Source: JBHEMT01 sp046262435
Lineage (GTDB): Bacteria; Chloroflexota; Dormibacteria; Aeolococcales; Aeolococcaceae
DNA length: 7,953 bases
NCBI GenBank assembly: GCA_046262435.1
Contig: JBHEMT010000112.1
Span: 1 to 7,953 of the forward strand
Direction: 5' to 3'
Below the pieces are notes generated by a model that was given only the letters and a program-made list of their open reading frames with translations, searched no databases and had not been told where the DNA came from. The number at the start of each line of letters is the position of its first letter. The first letter of the stretch is position 1. Positions 5,692 to 7,953 of the stretch are shown here, piece after piece. Position numbers and translations under genes: made by a program.

Positions 5692-7115
5692 CGTCGCCCG
5701 ACGAGCTGACGACTGGCGATCTGCCTGCCTCAGTTGGGGTAATCGGCGTCGGCCGCTTCGGGCTCCTCTGGGCCCGCAGCCTCCAGGCGGACTTCGCGGT
5801 CCTGGTCCATGACCCGGACCCGGAGCGGGCTGCGCAGGCCGCGCGCGCCGGTCTGACGGTGGCGCCGCTGCGCGACGTTCTCGCTGCCGACGCGATCTTC
5901 TACTGCGTGCCCATCTCATCCCTGGAGGCGGTGCTCAAGGAGCACCTGCCATTGCTTGCGCAACGGGAGAAGCCTGCAACGCTCATCGACATGCTCTCCG
6001 TCAAGCTGTATCCGCGCGCGGTGTTTGACCGCGGCCTCCCCGAGCCGCACCAGGCGATGCTCACCCATCCGATGTTCGGTCCCGACAGCGTGACTGATGT
6101 CGACATCGCAGGCCAGACCATCGTTGTCGACCAGTACCGCGTGACCGAGCCCGCTTTCAACGCCTGGGTCGCGTACTTCGAGTCGCGAGGACTGCGCGTG
6201 GTGGTCATGTCCGCCGACGAGCACGACCGCCTGGCTGCGGAGAGTCAGGGAGTGACCCACTTCGTCGGCCGCGTGCTCGAGCGCTTCGCATTCAGGACCA
6301 CGCCGATCGACACCCCCGGGGCCCGCAGGCTCCACGAGCTCACCGGCCAGGTCGCCAACGACACCTGGCAGCTTTTCGTCGATCTGCAGACGCGCAACCC
6401 GTATACCCGTGCCCTGCGGGTGCGGCTGTCAGCGGCACAGGACGCGGTCTTTGACCAACTGCTTCCCAACCGGGTGACCAGCGACCGGTTGGTGGTCGGC
6501 ATCCAGGGCGGCCGGGGCAGCTTCAACGAGGAAGCGGCTCATCACTACCTGAATCGAACATCGGACCAGGCCTTTGAGCTCATCTACCTGCACACCACCG
6601 AGGACGTCCTCCGCGCCCTCCATGAGGGCGAGGTCGATCGCGGCCAGTTCGCCATCCACAACTCCGTGGGCGGGGTGGTGGAGGAGTCCGTCCAGGCAAT
6701 GGCCCGCTACCGCTTCGCGATCGTCGAGGAGTTCGCCATCACGATTGCGCATGCCCTGCTGATCGCTTCGGCCGCAGACCTCTCCGCTGTTGACACGGTG
6801 ATGAGCCACCCCCAGGTCCTGAGCCAATGCCGCGCGACCCTGGCGAGCAAGTACCCCGGCCTACGTCAGGTGAGCGGGGACGGCGAGTTGATCGACCACG
6901 CCAAGGTCGCCGAGCTCTTGGGTGACGGGCGGATCCCGCCCACCGTGGCGACGCTGGGGAGTCGCACCCTGGCCGACCTCCACCCCCTGACGATTGTCGA
7001 GGACAACCTTCAGGACATGGAGAACAACCTCACCAGCTTCCTCTGGGTCCAGCGGCCCGGCGAGCGGGCGCCCGGCGACGAGTACGTCGCTGCGCGTCCC
7101 GCAGCGATCTGCTAG
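5688..7115 (+). CDS. TyrA-type prephenate/arogenate dehydrogenase fused to a prephenate dehydratase-like domain
   Basis: The 475-aa product joins the Tyr and Phe terminal branches. The N-terminal part (about 15-265) is a TyrA dehydrogenase: Rossmann GVGRFG (20-25) followed by an acidic residue in VHDPD that favours NAD, FYCVPISSLEAV, DMLSVK, THPMFGPDS (His127) and EEHDR-like DEHDRLAAESQGVTHFVGR with catalytic-type His191. The HPMFGP and SQ-x-x-TH-x-x-GR forms resemble plant arogenate dehydrogenases. The C-terminal part (about 268-460) resembles prephenate dehydratase: VVGIQGGRGSFNEEAA (269 on), FAIHNSVGGVVEES (Asn325), SHPQVLSQC (374-376 HPQ), ATLGS, and ENNLTSFLWV. The last is the place of the TRF motif: Thr449 is kept but Arg becomes Ser450, and the usual IEN is IHN. 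No ACT domain follows and no chorismate mutase domain precedes. GTG 5688 is the first in-frame start and has no clear Shine-Dalgarno. The dehydratase activity is plausible but not assured. Confidence 0.88.
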   Translation: MTSPDELTTGDLPASVGVIGVGRFGLLWARSLQADFAVLVHDPDPERAAQAARAGLTVAPLRDVLAADAIFYCVPISSLEAVLKEHLPLLAQREKPATLIDMLSVKLYPRAVFDRGLPEPHQAMLTHPMFGPDSVTDVDIAGQTIVVDQYRVTEPAFNAWVAYFESRGLRVVVMSADEHDRLAAESQGVTHFVGRVLERFAFRTTPIDTPGARRLHELTGQVANDTWQLFVDLQTRNPYTRALRVRLSAAQDAVFDQLLPNRVTSDRLVVGIQGGRGSFNEEAAHHYLNRTSDQAFELIYLHTTEDVLRALHEGEVDRGQFAIHNSVGGVVEESVQAMARYRFAIVEEFAITIAHALLIASAADLSAVDTVMSHPQVLSQCRATLASKYPGLRQVSGDGELIDHAKVAELLGDGRIPPTVATLGSRTLADLHPLTIVEDNLQDMENNLTSFLWVQRPGERAPGDEYVAARPAAIC

Positions 7116-7118
7116 GCT
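7110..7118 (+). promoter_or_regulatory. Candidate extended -10 promoter for a leaderless aroF transcript
   Basis: TGCTAGGCT matches TGN plus TANNNT, an extended -10 element, and its TAG is also the stop codon of the preceding gene. Seven bases separate it from GTG 7126, the normal distance from a -10 box to a transcription start, so transcription could begin at or next to that GTG. No good -35 hexamer is visible 16-19 bases upstream, which an extended -10 can offset. Read-through from the upstream operon may also feed aroF. Confidence 0.5.
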
Positions 7119-7125
7119 CGTCGCT

Positions 7126-7194
7126 GTGCAACGTTACTGGGCCATCTATTTTGCTCGGCCGGCCGGACAGGCTGCCGAGGGTCCCCTGACCTAG
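7126..7194 (+). CDS. Leader peptide (22 aa) with clustered Tyr-Trp and Tyr-Phe codons
   Basis: GTG 7126 opens a 22-codon ORF ending at TAG 7192-7194, 87 bases before the DAHP synthase start. Residues 4-5 are Tyr-Trp and 8-9 are Tyr-Phe (RYWAIYFARP), so all three aromatic end products of the pathway appear within six codons. The second pair is written TAT TTT, A/T-ended codons that stand out in this GC-rich sequence. No Shine-Dalgarno precedes the GTG, and the -10-like element ends 7 bases before it, so it is probably translated from a leaderless mRNA. Its role would be to sense charged aromatic tRNAs: a ribosome slowed at these codons changes the folding of the RNA downstream. Ribosome-mediated attenuation is established for trp leaders, and a Phe-containing leader (aroR) is known before aroF in Corynebacterium glutamicum. 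This sequence fits that class, but the control itself is inferred. Confidence 0.7.
   Translation: MQRYWAIYFARPAGQAAEGPLT
7154..7179 (+). promoter_or_regulatory. Hairpin 1 inside the leader ORF
   Basis: CTCGGC (7154-7159) can pair with GCCGAG (7174-7179), with an inner GCC/GGC pairing (7162-7164 with 7170-7172). It begins two bases after the TAT TTT codons, so a ribosome stalled on them would cover its 5' arm. This is the position of a pause or protector hairpin in classical attenuators. GC-rich DNA makes such stems common, so the role is uncertain. Confidence 0.4.
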
Positions 7195-7205
7195 CACGCA
7201 GTCTC

Positions 7206-7241
7206 CACCGGTTGGCCCCACTCATGTGGGTCACACCGGTG
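7206..7241 (+). promoter_or_regulatory. Hairpin 2, a long stem between the leader ORF and aroF
   Basis: Positions 7206-7212 pair with 7235-7241, 7213-7215 with 7231-7233, and 7217-7221 with 7226-7230, leaving a TCAT loop and single bulged C residues at 7216 and 7234. This gives 15 pairs including one G-U. There is no T-run after it (GTTGAG follows), so it is not a standard intrinsic terminator. It starts 11 bases after the leader stop codon. Part of its 5' arm (7218-7223) can instead pair with 7252-7257 in the next hairpin, and part of its 3' arm (7227-7233) with the leader stop region (7187-7193), so it may be one state of a switch. Confidence 0.6.
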
Positions 7242-7246
7242 TTGAG

Positions 7247-7276
7247 CTCCGGAGTGGCCCAGATCACTCTCGGAGG
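7247..7276 (+). promoter_or_regulatory. Hairpin 3, sequestering the aroF Shine-Dalgarno
   Basis: CTCCGGAGTG (7247-7256) pairs with 7265-7275, ten base pairs with one bulged T at 7270 and an 8-base loop (7257-7264). The 3' arm contains four of the five bases of the aroF ribosome binding site GGAGG (7272-7276), which lies 5 bases before ATG 7282. When formed, this stem should block aroF initiation. It is directly visible as complementarity; use in the cell is inferred. Confidence 0.6.
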
Positions 7277-7281
7277 TTCTC

Positions 7282-7953
7282 ATGGCACTCAGGTCCCTCG
7301 TTCCCAGCGCGCCGCGACGCGGCCCCGGGATCCAGGTGGCGATTGGCTCGGTCATCTTCGGTGGCCAGGCGGTCCCGGTCATCGGCGGCCCGTGCTCGGT
7401 TGAGCCCGGTTACGTCGCCCACGCCCGGGCCATGGCCGCCACCGGAGTCGATGCTCTGCGTGGGTGCGTCCACAAACCGCGCACCAAGCCGGGCACCTTT
7501 CAAGGACTGGGCGCCGGAGGCCTCCATCTGCTCGATGAAGCGAGGGCGGCCACCGGCCTGCCGATCGTGGCCGAACCGCTCTCGGTGGAGCAGGTGGGCC
7601 CACTCACCGATCACGTCGACGCCCTCCAGATCGGCGCCCGCTCGATGCAGAACACGCCGCTCCTCCGGGCCGCAGGGCGCTCCGGCCTTCCGGTGATCCT
7701 CAAGCGGGGGATGGCCGCCACGTTGGACGAGTGGCTCGGCGCCGCTGAGTACATCCTCGGCGAGGGCACCGACCAGGTGGTGCTGTGCGAGCGCGGGATT
7801 CGGACGTTTGAGACGGCGACCCGTAACACCCTCGACCTCTCCTGCATCGCCGTGTTGCGTGAGCGGAGCCCGTTGCCGGTGATCGTTGACCCGTCCCATG
7901 CTGCGGGCAACCGCGACTGGGTGCCGGCTCTGGCAATGGCTGCGGTCGCCGCC
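7282..7953 (+). CDS. aroF: DAHP synthase, class I beta (3' end beyond the window)
   Basis: Condenses PEP with erythrose 4-phosphate to give DAHP, the committed shikimate step. The frame is open from ATG 7282 to the window end (224 codons). Visible motifs: GGPCSVE (35-41, metal ligand Cys38), RGCVHKPRTKPGTFQGLG (PEP/E4P site; usual form RGGAFKPRTSP), QIGARSMQN, ILKRGM, LCERGIRTFETATRNTLDL and VDPSHAAGNRD (metal ligand His206). These place it in the KDO8P-synthase-like class I beta family. Only about 30 residues precede the barrel, so the ferredoxin-like N-terminal regulatory domain of Thermotoga maritima DAHP synthase is absent; a C-terminal chorismate mutase domain, as in Bacillus-type relatives at the other end, cannot be excluded because the 3' end is missing. 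GGAGG (7272-7276) sits 5 bases before the ATG, and an in-frame TGA at 7243 rules out a longer N-terminus. Confidence 0.94.
   Translation, partial: MALRSLVPSAPRRGPGIQVAIGSVIFGGQAVPVIGGPCSVEPGYVAHARAMAATGVDALRGCVHKPRTKPGTFQGLGAGGLHLLDEARAATGLPIVAEPLSVEQVGPLTDHVDALQIGARSMQNTPLLRAAGRSGLPVILKRGMAATLDEWLGAAEYILGEGTDQVVLCERGIRTFETATRNTLDLSCIAVLRERSPLPVIVDPSHAAGNRDWVPALAMAAVAA

Noticed and set aside
7206..7241. Hairpin 2 as a Rho-independent terminator
   Set aside because: No run of T follows the stem (GTTGAGCTCC), so a transcription terminator is not supported. A role in RNA folding before aroF fits better.
1..7953. CRISPR arrays, tRNA or rRNA genes, insertion sequences, or phage genes
   Set aside because: Reading the window showed no regularly spaced repeats, no tRNA-like cloverleaf, no terminal inverted repeats and no transposase or integrase motifs.

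Overview
This GC-rich window is almost entirely a compact aromatic amino acid (shikimate/chorismate) biosynthesis cluster, all on the plus strand. It encodes all seven shikimate-pathway steps: DAHP synthase, dehydroquinate synthase, dehydroquinase, shikimate dehydrogenase, shikimate kinase, EPSP synthase and chorismate synthase. It also encodes a fused enzyme for the terminal tyrosine and phenylalanine branches. The high GC, GTG/TTG starts, near-universal gene overlaps, an apparently leaderless transcript and the AroKB fusion suggest a GC-rich bacterium of the Actinobacteriota/Chloroflexota/Dormibacterota kind. That placement is an inference; the window holds no phylogenetic marker that settles it.

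Layout. Bases 3-248 are the C-terminal end of an unrecognised gene that overlaps aroA by ATGA. Then follow aroA (245-1552), aroE (1542-2402), aroC (2417-3562, TTG start with a good Shine-Dalgarno), a shikimate kinase/dehydroquinate synthase fusion aroKB (3559-5163), aroQ (5160-5609), a possible 29-codon bridging ORF (5602-5691) and a TyrA-PheA-like fusion (5688-7115). Most junctions are overlaps (ATGA, GTGA, or 11 bases), which points to one translationally coupled operon. No stretch over 300 bases lacks a gene.

The most interesting part is the 166-base gap 7116-7281 before the DAHP synthase gene aroF (7282 to the window end, partial). An extended -10 element overlaps the tyrA stop codon. Seven bases later lies a GTG-initiated 22-codon ORF with no ribosome binding site, carrying Tyr-Trp and Tyr-Phe close together. 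It is followed by a strong hairpin and then a second hairpin whose 3' arm contains the aroF Shine-Dalgarno. This looks like a leaderless leader peptide controlling the first enzyme of the pathway, probably at the level of translation. The visible part of the DAHP synthase lacks an N-terminal regulatory domain, so RNA control may carry more of the feedback burden.

Together the genes would convert PEP and erythrose 4-phosphate to chorismate, and prephenate or arogenate onward to Tyr and Phe. No chorismate mutase is visible, so it must be encoded elsewhere.
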